Source: Straminergon stramineum (taxonomy: Eukaryota > Streptophyta > Bryopsida > Hypnales > Calliergonaceae). From it: 64,000 bases of DNA. Positions 48,750-60,770 of this stretch are shown here, piece by piece; position 1 is the stretch's first letter, and each line of letters begins with the position of its first letter. The stretch covers positions 1 to 64,000 of the forward strand of contig OY987270.1 of assembly GCA_963920665.1 (NCBI GenBank), in the 5' to 3' direction. The notes under the pieces were generated by a model. It saw nothing but the letters and a program-made list of their open reading frames with translations, searched no databases and was not told the origin of the DNA. A program made the translations under genes and the position numbers.

Positions 48750-49522
48750 TAAGGTAAACTTGCCTATGACATGTAGAATGAGTGTTTTGTCCTGTTACAA
48801 CTAGCAAAAAACCTCATAGTTTTTTTCCATGCAAAGACGTCTGTGAGAAAAGAAGAGAGCAATTGAAATTTTATTTTTCTGACAAAGTATGAATTTCTTA
48901 TGAATTTTTGAAGTGTGATTATCAATTGGCCCAAAAGAGTTAGTAGACTAACCCTAAACCAACAAAAAGTGTATGCATGATGGCCATCCTATCACTGAAA
49001 GTAGAATATTTCCTAACATGGGTACAATATTTCCTAACATGGCCAAAACATGAAGAATTAAAAAAATCCCTTGCATTGATGAATTTACACTGATAAGTTA
49101 GAAGTTCCTAAAACAAACACTAATAACTCCATCACCATCACCCAAGCCATTGATTTTGGTCAGTAACCAACCTAATGTAGTCCTAATCTTATTTATTAAA
49201 AAATGGCCATATTTGTTATATTGAGACTTTCCGTAGTCTCATTTATATCCTCAACTCGAAGATGAATTGCTTTATCTTTTTACTCGTATTTTTCTATAAA
49301 TAGGTAAAAAACACAAACTTTTAGAATTTCATTATAGGATCACTATTCGAGCGTTATTTATTTTTGGTTTCAATTACTATTTTCTTAAATGAATTTTTCA
49401 ATAACTAGCATTCTATCTCAAAATCTTCAAAAAGTTTCATTATAACAAATATGGCCTTGAGAAAGTCTATCATGGATTGTTGTAAGACTCTAATGGGTCA
49501 TTTCCTAGGTGCATGTCATAGC
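48750..49522 (+). mobile_element. Diverged partial copy of the TAAGGTAAA MITE family
   Basis: It begins CTAAGGTAAACTTGCC and contains family blocks such as GAGCAATTGAAATTTTATTTTT, split by small changes, AATTTTTGAAGTGTG and ATATTTCCTAACATGG. The right end is lost where the next repeat starts. Confidence 0.5.
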
Positions 49523-50112
49523 GGTGCTATTTTGTAAGCCTGTGAGCATGAGCCTATGAGCGTTGAGCAGGGATTATGTGAGCATTGAGCTCAGAAATTT
49601 GAAAAAGCAGTAGAAACTTGCTAATATTTCAAAAAATAGATTTCATCTTAAACTTTGGATCAAAATTTATTATTTTATGGAAATTTTAGTACCTATTACC
49701 ATGGGTCTATTATTGTGGACCTATTACCATGGTTATATAGAATTCAGATGAAAAATCTAATTGTGAATCTTATTTAGATGTATACATTATGAAGATGAAG
49801 AAACCAATTGATGTGAAAGATGAATGGCGATGGAAAGAAGTTTGTGTAGAATATTGATTGATCATTGTCCTATAAGAACATGGACCCTCCCGAGGTCAAT
49901 GGAAACACACCAATAATTTTTTCTTGATGTGCTATTATTGAATTTGTTTAGATTTTAGAAAAAAATTGTTGCTAAGATTTCATTACATGTGTCGAAAGAA
50001 CTTAGCCGCACCAAGTTTCATTTTTGTTGATCACTATCTTATAGCAACGATGCTAGCATGTGAGCTTGGAGCTGTGAGCCTATGAGCTATGAGCATGGAG
50101 CTTGTGAGCCTA
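49523..50112 (+). repeat. Dispersed ~0.6-kb repeat with GTGAGC-rich ends, copy 1
   Basis: Its left end is GGTGCTATTTTGTAAGCC followed by TGTGAGC; its right part has TGCTAGCATGTGAGC and several CTATGAGC and GTGAGCC motifs. The interior block around CCTATTACCATGG is found inverted in the copy at 61,499-62,110. Confidence 0.6.
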
Positions 50113-50676
50113 GACTCCCCAAAACTTTTTTGGAACAACTTTTTGCCCCAAAATTTATTTTTTTCATTTTTTTCTCCAATATAGAGGAAAACTTCCTATT
50201 TTAGTAAATATTGTGGCCTATGACCGTGTCCCCTAAAACTGTGGATTGTAGAATGAGTTGTTTTTATTCTTCTAAAATTGCTTATTACTATGGGAAAAGA
50301 CTGTCTAATTTTATTGAAAAGTTCCACAACTTAGTTAAATGATTACAATGGAAAATATGCTAGATATTACGAGTATTATAGAGAGATGTCATTTGGGTAC
50401 GAGTCAATTGCGTTGTTTTGACTATCTTATTTGAATACATAGGATATAGGGTTCTGAATATCTCGTAATAATTGGAATTTTTCACATGCTCCTGTATAAG
50501 TGCACATGGATAGGATGAGTAGACAATCTAAAGGTTTGGGTGAGATGACCACGACAAGCCATGATGGATTTGTGGTAGACATTTCACCATAATCTTAAGG
50601 TTTTTTACTTCATATAATTTTGAATTATAAAATTCATTTCTCTTCATAATTGTTAGTACTATCAAATGTTGTAGAA
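50113..50676. other. AT-rich intergenic DNA, nothing recognised
   Basis: No credible frame, repeat end or RNA motif was noticed. Confidence 0.4.
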
Positions 50677-50945
50677 AATGGGGAAAGAAAAAGAAATGGC
50701 CAAAAAAATGAATGGGAAAACCCAGAAATTGAGAAACCAAGAAAATAGAGAAATGAAAAAAAATGGGGAAAGAAACAAAAAGGTGAAAGAAAAAATAATG
50801 GGAAAGAAAACAAAATGGGGTAAGAAACAAAATTGGGAAAGGAAAAAAATGGGGAAAGAAAAAAAATAGGGAAAGAAAAAAAATAAGGAAAGAAAAAAAA
50901 GGGGAAAGAAAACAAAATGAGGAAAGGAAAACTAAATAGAAAAGT
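50677..50945 (+). repeat. Purine-only degenerate tandem repeat
   Basis: About 270 bp are nearly all A and G, made of degenerate GGGAAAGAAA units 10-20 bp long. Long frames on both strands (Lys/Asn-rich and Phe/Ser-rich) are products of this composition. Confidence 0.8.
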
Positions 50946-51200
50946 AAATGGAATGAATACTTGGAAATGTAGGAAGAGAATCTAATTTAATATTCAAAGA
51001 TGCCTTACTGAAATAGCATGTACATTTGTACATTATAGTCATTTATATAAACTAACAACAAAACAATTGGCTTATGAGAAATGCTTTTATATTTCATGAA
51101 TGCATTCACATTTATCCTCTATAAGCTTCAAATCATTTCAATCACAATATTCAGAAATAAATACTATATGACTAAAGTACACAAATAAATGTAGCTAGGC

Positions 51201-54198
51201 CTATTCTTGAACTGTAATGATTCCTGCTCGAACTAGAAGTACCTTCACTTCATTGAAGCTATAACTCAGTGCATGAATGAATTTGTCTTCATGGATATCC
51301 ACCTTGTAGAAGTACCTATACAAATAGTATAGGTGTTTGCAATTCATGTATTGTTGTCGACCTCTAATCGTAGAAACATACATACTTACAAAGTTTAGGC
51401 ATGTGAACGTGGGGAACATACCCACTGCAATTTGATAGATGTTTTTGGTAGGGTCTATTCTTGTCTCAAGCGCCACTATTGCACCAAAGTCCAGAAAAGG
51501 GAGCAAGGTCACTTCTACAATTTGCCCTCTAACATTTCCTACACTTTCCCACTTGTTTTGTTGTTCTATAGTTGGTGCGTTGGCTATCCTCCAAATGGTT
51601 TGATTGTTCTGAACCGTTGGGTATGCATTCGAGTTCTTTGGCATTGGTTAGTCATATAGGACAGTCTAGAAAACCTTTGACATGTTGAAGAGACAACGTG
51701 GCAACAATATCAGGCATTCTTGGTGGCGAAAGCCTACATACTGCAATAGAAGAGTCTCCTCTCAATTGAGGTTGGTCCCACTTAGAACAGGCCCAACCTC
51801 CGGCACCTCATGCCAATCAATGACCCACTTCCTTTTTGCACCTTTTACACATTGTTCAATGTCGTCCCTATAGAACTAGAAGTCCACCACCACCTCCCGC
51901 TTACTCCGATAATCTTCTTTTTGACCCCGGTAGGTTGGAGCTCGTATACCTTTCCTTCCCCTTGTAATTCTCGAGGTGTACTTGATGTTGGACGTCTGGT
52001 GTTGAGCTTGACATCTTGCGTTGGATTTGTGGCTAATCTAACAATATGCCACTTGGACGTATCGCAATCGCTTTCGAATACTGCTGTAACATGTCAAGAA
52101 ACATTGGCCTCCGTTTGTTCACTTCGATCCTTCGAAGAAAGAAGAGAAGCCGTGGTGGATCTCGTTTGCACTTGAGGTTGAAAGAAGTTGATATTGTCTA
52201 GTCTATGTGAGTCTCCTACATCACCAATGGGTACATCCAACTTACTTTTCATGCTCTCAAATATTTCCTCTTCTTCTAAGTGTAGTACTCTTATACCCAC
52301 ACCCTCAGCTTCAGGCAATGTATTCAACACCTCTGCGAGACCGAGATTTTTTGGGGATCATTACTTCTTCTTGCAACTCTCAACCTCAACTTCTCCTTGG
52401 ACGGGACAAAATCCCGATGCATGGCCATTAAGGTATGTCCAATAATTTATCATTTGCATCCAAGAATGGATACTATCGTCGCAAGTGGCATCAATCAAGT
52501 TATCCCCTCACTTTCCAAACATTTGCAGCCACTTATCATACACCATTTCAGATAAATTGTAGGACAGCAAGTCCATCATCTCCTTCGAATCCAATTTCTA
52601 GGAATCCATGGAAGATGAATAAAAAGTTAGCCTTCCTTCAATTTAGATTTAATGTGTTGAACTATTTAAAAGCTTCTATATCAACCGAGGTTCCAATGAA
52701 GGACCAAAGAATAGGGGTACCTGGAGACACCCCATAGGCATCAGTTGGATCCGACTGATGCTAATGGATAGTGCACAGCTACCCCTATTCCAATAAAAGA
52801 ACGAAAAATAGGGGTAACTGAAGACACCTCATAGGCATCAATCAAATTCGACTAATGCTTATGTGGAATCCTTGGCTACCCCTATTTTCTGGTCTTCTGT
52901 TGAAAAATTCTCATAATTCTATAAAATGAGGCAAGGCCATCAGTAGTCTCAAATTTCATATTCGGAAGTGAAACCTATATACATTCATCCAATTAGGTAC
53001 AACATATTGTCGTGATACACACCTCATGAAATCCAAGATGTGGCCGTGCATTCCAATGACAAGTGAACTCACCATGTTTATGATCCTCCTTATTGTCGGT
53101 ACTAAAAATGCCAAAATGCCAACCAATGGTCTAAGTAATGAAGTGCTTCTTCATTCACTGCTCTTGAAGATAACCACCATGCTCGAATTGCAAGGTACCA
53201 TGTCTTTGCCTCAGCCATATTCTTGGAATCTTTATATTGTTTATACAGAGTAATGTATTGTCCATGGAAAGCCTCCTTCATGTGCTTCTATGTGTGTTTA
53301 TGAAGAGAACTAGTATAATGCAACAAACACGTCCTTTTCCAATTCTCCATTTTCTCATTTGTAGAACTACTACCAAAGATGATGCGAACCGCATTCCAAT
53401 TAGCCATTGTGTTGTTAGCCATGAAGCCCTTGAAGTTCGTATTAGGCACTCCATTTCTTTCCATGACAACATTCAAGCTCCTCCAAAATTGTACTTGGAC
53501 CTCAGTATCATCAGATTGCATGTCAGGCATGGCAATGGTCATGACTTTTTTGTATTGTGCATTATTTACATAGTACGCTATTGTGCTCCACTTGTCCACA
53601 CTCATGTAGTCAAACATCAACCATACATTTTGTAAATCATGTCCCTAGTACATACGTTTGACCATGTCCACTCCACTCTTGGGTCCTTCAGTTAGCATCT
53701 TAAAAACATAGACCTTTTCTTTTCCGTCTCCCAAAAAAATGTTGTCGTGTAAGAATTCAAACTTTGAATGTTTCTTCATGGTCATGATATTGTCAATGAC
53801 ACTTGTTTGATTTTTGTGCAAGATGAAGATATCACATTCCAAATGTTTGGGTTGCTTAGAATTTGGAAACGATCCATGACCTCTTCCAATTCTTCTTCCT
53901 TCAGCATCTCCTCTTCCCTACCTTTGTTGTGGAAGAGGTAGTTCATATGGAAGCCTTTACTTGCAGAGAAAGCTATTGCACAGTCAATGGCCCTAGAAGT
54001 CATGGCAACTTGCTTTGCAATGAGCCCACTAATTTTCTGTACAGAATCTCTATGTACGCCTTTTGTTACACAGTGGGCATGTACTACAAAATAAATGGCA
54101 GCCCTATTCATTTTAGGGTTCTTACTAGAGTAGTAGTAGATCTTGACCTCACAAGTGTTGAAGCAAGTAGATGCCTTTAATGGTAGGATAGGATCCAA
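51201..54198 (-). pseudogene. MULE-type transposase, decayed
   Basis: Read on the - strand from 54,198: an N-terminal segment of a FAR1/MULE-style transposase (to about 53,790), a frameshift, then VIDNIMTMKKH and KEKVYVFKML, TAG at 53647-53645, the MULE core with MSVDKWSTIAYYV, KVMTIAMPDMQSDDTE and NFKGFMANNTMANWNAV (53,620-53,290), TAG at 53290-53288, and more coherent sequence (AIRAWWLSSRAV, HYLDHWLAFWHF) before further stops near 53,100. At 51,644-51,201 a C-terminal SWIM-like finger follows: NCKHLYY supplies the C-x-H pair, but the first Cys of the expected C-x-C is Phe (TFTCLNF). Mutator-like transposases move DNA with 9-bp target duplications. Several stops and a frameshift make it inactive. 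No ends were located. Recognition rests on family resemblance only. Confidence 0.65.
52713..52893. repeat. Two adjacent small hairpin units with AATAGGGGTA ends
   Basis: Each unit starts AATAGGGGTA and ends GCTACCCCTATT (the second GGCTACCCCTATT), about 80-95 bp long. The first has an inner palindrome GGCATCAG...CTGATGC around GGATCC. They lie inside the decayed MULE region and resemble the larger hairpins at 54-56 kb. Confidence 0.65.
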
Positions 54199-54232
54199 GA
54201 ATTGTAGCTAAAAATTGTAAAAAAAAATGATG

Positions 54233-54860
54233 GAACCACTCAAGGGTCTTACTTTCAGGAGGTGGTGCTAGTACAAGTGAGAGATCAATTGAATCCGACT
54301 AGTCTTCCATACGTACTAGTAGCTACCCCTCAAAGTGAGACCCTAGAGTCATTGGATCGTTTGTCGCAGTTTCTGTTTGTAGTTTTTGGATTCATGGGGC
54401 GTGTAATATATCATTGGAAAGGTCTCAAGAATACCTTTCCAATGATATATTACACGCCCCATGAATCCAAAAATTGCAAACAGAAGCTACGATAAACTAT
54501 TCAATCCCTCTACGGTCCCATTTTGAGGGGGTCGTGCTGGTACTGACCTCCCACTGGTATCAGCAAGACTCCCTCAAAATGGGACCCTTAAGTGGTTCGT
54601 TTGATTTTGGCAGTTTCTGTTTGCAGTTTTTGAAATCATGGGGCGTGTAATATATCATTGGATAGGTATTCTCGAAACCTTTCCAATGATATATTACACG
54701 CCCCATGAATCCTAAAATTGTAAACAGAAACTACGAAAAACAAACGAACCACTCAAGGGTCCCAATTTGAGGGGGTCGTGCCGATGCCCTCCAAGGGTCG
54801 GTCGGATCCGATTGACCCCAAGGACATGCCAGATCAACCCCCTCAAATCGAGCCCCTCAA
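54233..54860. repeat. Chain of alternating inverted repeats (cruciform-prone)
   Basis: Successive hairpins adjoin: arms GGGTCTTACTTTCAGG/GTACTAG (54,245-54,350); arms ATTCATGGGGCGTGTAATAT, extending outward to about 85 bp (54,342-54,514, tip near 54,427); arms GGTCCCATTTTGAGGG (54,514-54,590); again GGGGCGTGTAATATATCATT (54,594-54,750, tip near 54,670); then GGGTCCCAATTTGAGGGGG (54,757-54,857). The same two modules thus alternate head-to-head and tail-to-tail. No coding content. Confidence 0.85.
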
Positions 54861-56000
54861 TATCTATGAGTGCACATAGGAGTAATGGAAATGAACGCAC
54901 GACCAATCAAGAGTTGCAGTACAGGGCAAGTGGGCATGCGGTGCACCATTGTGCTGTGACATCACTTCCTACTTTTTTCACTTTTCATGTCTCTTTGTAT
55001 TGAAGTTGGTCTCTTGCTTTTGTTGGAATACATGCGCAAGGTGAGAGGGTCCTCCAAGATTGTAACTGGTTGTCTAATTTCTTCAAGTTTCAAAGTTTGA
55101 AAAAAAGGGGCCCGATTCAAGGGGGTCATGCCAACACCCACTGAGAGTCAGTCGGATCCAACTGACCCTAAGGGCATGCTAGCTCGACCCCCTCAAAATT
55201 GGGCCCCTCAATAGCCATGAGTATACAATGGAGTAGTGGAGACGAGCGCAAGACCAATCCAAGGTCGCAACATGGGGGCAAGTGCGCATGCGATGTGCCA
55301 CCACATTGCGACTTCACTTCTTATTCTTTTTTACTTGTCAAGTTTCACTCTTCTGATTTGGTCTCCTGCCTTTGTTGGAGCCTGTGCACGTGGTGAGAGG
55401 GTATTCCAAGATTGTAAGTGGTTGTGTAATTTCTTCAAGTTTGAAAGTTTGAAAAAAAAGGGGCCCGATTCAAGGGGGTCGTGTCGACACCCTCTAAGGG
55501 TCAATTGGATCCGATTGGTTCTAAAGGGGTGCTAGCTCGACCCCCTCAAATTAGGCCCTTCAATAGCCGTGAGTATACAATGGAGTAGTGGAGACATGCG
55601 CATGGCCAATCGAGGGTCGTGGCACGAGGGCAAGTGGGCATGCAGTGCGTCATTGTGCGGTGACATCACTTCCTATTTCTTTCAATTGTCACATCTTGCT
55701 CTATTGAAATTGGTCTCTTGCCTTTGTTGGAGCACATGCGCGTGGTGAGAGGGTTCTCAAGGATTGTAAGTAGTTGTGTAATTTCTTTAAGTTTCAAAGA
55801 TTGAAGAAGAAGGGGCCCAATTCAAGGGGGTCATGTTAACACCCTTTGAGGGTCAATCGGATCTGACTAGTTCCCAAGGGTTGCCAGCTCGACCCCTTCA
55901 ATAGCCATGAGTGCTCGCTCGAGTAGCAGAGATGGGAGCGTGGCCAATCGAGGGTGTGCACACGGCACACCACCCCGCCACGTCTTCACTTCCTATTTTT
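54757..56000 (+). repeat. 352-bp tandem repeat, three and a half copies
   Basis: The landmark GGGCCCGATTCAAGGGGGTC or a close form recurs at 54,757, 55,108, 55,461 and 55,813, spacing 351-353 bp. Each unit opens with a ~100-bp hairpin (GGGGGTC paired with GACCCCCTC, centre near GGATCC) and continues with shared text such as GTATACAATGGAGTAGTGGAGAC and a stretch ending in TTTCTTCAAGTTT. The last unit is partial. Confidence 0.85.
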
Positions 56001-56075
56001 TTTATTAAACTTTTTTTATTTTTTATTTTTCTATCATCATCACCGGCACTAGGGGTGAAGCTATGATGCAGCTTC

Positions 56076-56630
56076 ATGTTGTGCTATTGTGGTTGTGGTT
56101 TTTTCTTACAATTGGAAAATTCTTCAAAGTTTATATTTCAAGGCTTAGAGGGACCGAGCAGTTTCCCCTTGAGCTCGGCTGAGCTGGTCGGGCCCAGCTT
56201 GGGTGAAGATGTTGAAGAGAAATCTAAGCTAAAGATTCCTGTAGATGCAAATGATGACATATGAAGTGACTCCGAGGACAAGGACAATGATGAAGAGGAC
56301 TTGGTAAGGGTTAAAGACATTTGGAGTGCCACTTTTTGTGGCATAGATGTAATGATGGATTGCAAGCTTAGCTGCAATACCAATTGGCTCGGTCAACTCA
56401 TTGTAGCACATTCTCTCAAGTGAAAGCAACCGGAGTTTTCCTCTAAGAGTTTCAATAGTGCATACAATTCGGAGCCACAGATGTCCATATCCATTGTAAG
56501 TCGTTGGTTTGAAGAGCTGAGTGAGTCTAATGCTTGGTCTGATGCTACTGCTAGTGTGGAGTGGCTTGGAGAGGACATCATTCTTTTGAGCTCGGACTCA
56601 GAGAGTGATGTTGAGATTCTTGAGGGCTGA
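56076..56630 (+). pseudogene. Unrecognised acidic frame with two internal stops
   Basis: One frame runs from 56,076 to TGA at 56628-56630, interrupted by TGA at 56265-56267 and again near 56,421. Its product is acidic (SDSEDKDNDEEDL, LSSDSESDVEILEG) and keeps a protein-like composition across both stops. It precedes the methyltransferase-like pseudogene on the same strand and may be its first exon or a separate ORF of the same element. No family is recognised. Confidence 0.35.
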
Positions 56631-56868
56631 GTGGACATCATTTTATTCTATAGTTTCCATATATGCTATATGCTTGATGGTGAGATGTAACTATTGAATG
56701 CACTAGGTTTGGGACATCTATCAAAATTTTAAATACAAGTGTTGATGGACTATGAATTTGAAGTAAAGTGTCTGTTTTATGGGTATTCAATTCAAATTCC
56801 ATATATGTCACATCGTTCATTGAGTTTGATGCCAAGTTGTTCATCTTTATTTATGGTTGCCTTCGCAG

Positions 56869-59422
56869 ATGGATGTGTCACATGGGACTCAAACTCAAGA
56901 TGATAGAATTGTTGAAACATCAAGGACTAATGAAAACACACAACCAAAAATTGGAAGGGAAGGACATGCAATGGATGAGGATGTGGTAGATGAAGAGGAG
57001 AAAGACTTGTTGGAGGATGACCTACGAAGGCTCCAAAAAGTGGACTTGGTCTCTACTATCAATACATGAAGGATGAAGCTGGAAAACCTCTTCCGACTTC
57101 CAATTCCACTTTGTCAGCTCGTCACCATGTTGATGGTGCAACCAACTCTTTCGTGTGACGTGTAGTTGCTAAAGAGAGAATTTTCATGTGGATACTAGGA
57201 TGGGGAGGCCGTTTTCTATGTACCCACCACGAATGAGGCAAGCGAGACTTCGGAGTTTATGGCAATAGAGATGGATGAGTGGGACCCTCTATAGAAGGAA
57301 AAAAAATGCTACCTTCGATGAGTATGTGGACTCGCATCCTACACTCAAGTTCCTGAAGAGCTTGAAGTTCTTCGTCTACAATGGCAAACACCAACGACTA
57401 GCCTAGATGAATGTCATCTCTAGGATGTATTCCACGAAACCCGATTGGCACTATGTAGTGGATTGCATTCTTTTGGGCACCAAAGGGAAAATCAAGATTG
57501 TCATGCAAGTCATACATGACATCAACAAGTGAGTTCACAAATTCCATTGTCCTTATATGTTTAGTATTGAAATTGAATTTCAACTTAGGTTGCACTTGGG
57601 AAATGAAGTACTCAAAGCCATTCTTTTTGCCCTCTATACAGGTCTATGGAGGATTCACACATGAAGATGAATCTAGTATATACCTTATACTGGGTCTAGA
57701 AGTATGGCTTGCTATCGATGGAAAGATTCAACAACATGCTTAGGCCATCAGGGCGGTTTAGGAAGGTGTGTTGTTGCCAACGAGAAAGACATGGTACCCC
57801 ATGCCAATGGAGGTCTTCACCTCATTTCTCTTTAGGGTGAGAGACACATTTTATATATGTGTCATGTCTATTCATTTTCGTTTCTTGAGTGTTTACTTCG
57901 CTTCTATATTATTCACTTTATTCCCTCAAGATTCTACAGCAAGAGATTGTGCAAGTAATAGATACTGCACTTCGAAGATATCATGAGACTACATCGACAA
58001 ATGAAAAGATTGTGGAAGAGGTGGCTCATGCCATGAGGCTAGAGGCAAAGGAGAAGGATATGAAGCTATATGTGAAGATGATCAAGTTGCTAATTGTAGC
58101 CAATCCCGCTCATGGGGCCAGGTTCCTTGAGGAGTTGAGATTAATGTTTATCAAATTATACACGATTTTTCCCTTGCTAGGATCTTCATGTAAACAAATG
58201 ATACAAATCATTCTTGTTGGTGTAGGTGGAGAGGCATTAGAGCTCCAACGAGGTGCTAGAGATGACCCTAGAAAAATTGCAGATGGTAGCCATTTACAAT
58301 ACCACAATAGAATACAAGGTGAAGTTCTTGCAGTGGTGGAATTCCTCCATCCCATCTCGTGATGCGAGGGAATTTCTGTCCAGGCCCATCTTTGAAACAC
58401 ACTTGGCTCCTTTCTTGAATAAGTGTGTCAGTTTGGTTTGTTGGGATAAGTGCCTTACCTAATTTCATTTGTTGAATTGTAATGATTCGTTCTAGCTATT
58501 GTAAACCACATTCTTCAATTTATGATGCCTCCTAAATCTTCATGAAGGAAAAAGACTCATACTTGTGCTCATCAATTTCTATAGATTGAAGATGCAATAG
58601 TGGGGTATTTCGAAGGGGTTGTCAAACATGACAACATCAAGATCAACATGAATGTTCCACTACAGCTGGAGACCTTATCCGAGTATATCGAGGCATGGAA
58701 GAGGAAGATTTGGGACCAAGGCTTCCAACCTTATTGCACTTGACCTCAACTATAAACATCACAAAGACAATTCAATTCATTCCATTTCTCTAGCTTCAAA
58801 TAGCACTTCAAAATACATTACATTCTTTTCATTTCTTATGATTGTACACTTGTCTTGGATGCTTGTATAAATGCAAAAGTTTGGAATCACCCTTGTGGTT
58901 AAGGACCTAGGCACAAAAGGTAAATCCAATTTCTCTTTCAAGTACACTACTAAGATGGTCAAGGTTGGTGTCGACATTGTATGAGACGACATGGTAATGA
59001 ACTACACTCATCCAAATGACATGGCAATGAATGCTCGAAAGCCTTGACAGGGGGCTTACGAAAAAGACCCACAATTCTTTCAGATCCTCCTTGAAGCTAG
59101 AAGTGTTGAAGGAGATGTGATTCTCAACTACACTGCATCCACTAGTTAGTATTCAATTCAATTAATCTACCTTGCAATTGTATTGAATCTACAACTTGAG
59201 TCATTCAAATAATATATTTGAATTTCTTTGCCTACAGGTGCATTCATTATCGCTTGTCATGGCACGGCCTGTCATGTTCTGGCTTTGGAGGAGAACAAGG
59301 ACATTTTCGATGCCATCCTCAAATCCATGCAAAAGTCTTCTAAAACCAAGGTAGTGACACCACCACCGCCGGCAGTTGCGGTTTCACAAGATCCAGATGA
59401 CATGCTTGTGGTGCCTTGGTGA
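56869..59422 (+). pseudogene. Decayed multi-exon gene ending in a DNA-methyltransferase-like SAM-binding segment
   Basis: ATG at 56869 follows a splice-acceptor-like CAG and opens an acidic N-terminus. A frameshift near 57,055 leads into YQYMKDEAGKPLPTS, then stops at 57,156, 57,292 and 57,404 interrupt coherent text (TFDEYVDSHPTLKFLKSL, KPDWHYVVDCILLGTKGK). Probable exons follow: from about 57,938 (EIVQVIDTALRRYHET, LLIVANPAHGARFLEEL), about 58,265-58,460, about 58,583-58,740 and 58,870-59,143. The last join, across an intron with GTTAGT near 59,144 and TACAG near 59,238, gives EGDVILNYTAST then GAFIIAC and VLALEENKDIF. This has the order and spacing of motif I in N4/N6 amino-DNA-methyltransferases (GDxVLDPFxGSGT, then GR and an acidic residue), though the key residues are altered. 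No DPPY motif was located. Multiple stops make it inactive. Confidence 0.45.
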
Positions 59423-60079
59423 TGTAAAAGGAAAAATTCAGTAAGTAAGTTAGCATTTTTAAAATTCTTTCTATACATGGTGCCCTCTACTTTTCAAAAC
59501 TCTAACATGGTGCCATTTTTGTTTGCAGGCATTGAGAATTAATGTCACTAGATCCAATGATGAAGAAACAAAGTCTTCTCTTTAGTCTGGAGAAGACTTA
59601 TGAGCTTCTAGTTTATGCCAACCAAATGGCAACGGTGTCGTATTGTAAATGTGTTCATTATGGGAAAATGCATAATTGTTTGTTAAATTGGAGGGGTTTT
59701 TTTGGTAGAGTTTCAAGAAACAAATGGGGTTATACTCCACATGAACTCTTTTTTTTACCTCTATTTAACAAACACTTAGTTCTTTGATTTCTATACTAGA
59801 AGATATTTTAATATGTTAATTAGTTAGGTTGAAGTTGTAAAAACAAAAGGTAAAGCTTGTTTTACCTTTTTCCTTATTTTTATTTTATTTTTAATGGATT
59901 AGAAATCCACATAGATGATATGGATAGACTTATCGAGAAGAGGAAGTGGTCCATGTGGGTATTATGGCCCATGTGGCATCTTAGTGGCCAAAATCCACTA
60001 ACTTAAGTGGATGGTATGGAGGTTGAGGTGATGGATGAGGTTGAGGATCATCTTCTTCCTCCTCCTTGTTTTGCTTAGA
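59423..60079. other. AT-rich spacer, nothing recognised
   Basis: No credible gene is seen. A + strand frame at 59,542-59,787 has no motif. Confidence 0.35.
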
Positions 60080-60770
60080 AAAGCCGTCACTTTGGGAGGG
60101 GGATAGCACTTTGTACATGGAGAGTTTGGTAATGAATTTTGGAGAGCTTGTGTATCTTGTTTTTGAGTTTCCAAAAAGCTATCACTCATGAAGTTTGGAG
60201 TTAGTATGTGTAACTTATGAGTTTGGGAGTGAAGTGTTGTGAAGTTGCCTCAAACTTTCAAGTGAGTGAGCTTTGAAAGGGTATGAAATGTGGACAGTAC
60301 TTTGTTTTTGAGTTAAACTTGGGGAGCTTGTAGATTTTCATGTTAGCTTTCCAAAATGGGTTTATTTTCTTGATTTGGAGGTAGTATGAGAAAGTTATGG
60401 GCTTGAAAGTGAAAGGGTGAAGGGATACTTTCGGGTTTTCAAGTGAGTGAGTTTTGAAAAGCTATGAAATGTGGAAAGTACTTTTTATTTGATTGAAACT
60501 TGGGGAGCTTGTATATGTTCATGTTAGCTTTCCAAAATGGTTTTATTTTCTTGATTTGGAGGTAGTATGTGAAAGTTATGAGCTTAAGAGTGAAGTATAG
60601 GTGAGCTGCCTTTGAGTTGGGAAGGGTGAACTTTGACCGACCATAAAAGTCAGACAATATCTTAGTTTTGAGTGAATTTTGGAGAGGTTGTAGAACTTTT
60701 TGTTAGCTTTTCAGAGGCATATCACACTCTTAGTTTGGAGTTGTATAGAGAACGTGGCACTCAATCAACT
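60080..60770 (+). repeat. 181-bp tandem repeat, about four copies
   Basis: The landmark TTGGRGAGCTTGT recurs at about 60,138, 60,319, 60,500 and 60,679; CAAGTGAGTGAG recurs at 60,259 and 60,440, giving a period of 181 bp. The two central copies are most alike and the outer two are diverged. Confidence 0.85.

Noticed and set aside
50528..50915. Phe/Ser-rich and Lys/Asn-rich long frames on opposite strands
   Set aside because: They are translations of the purine-only low-complexity repeat and carry no protein signal.
54757..56000. CRISPR-like or centromeric satellite array
   Set aside because: The units are 352 bp with internal hairpins and no spacers, and only three and a half copies exist.
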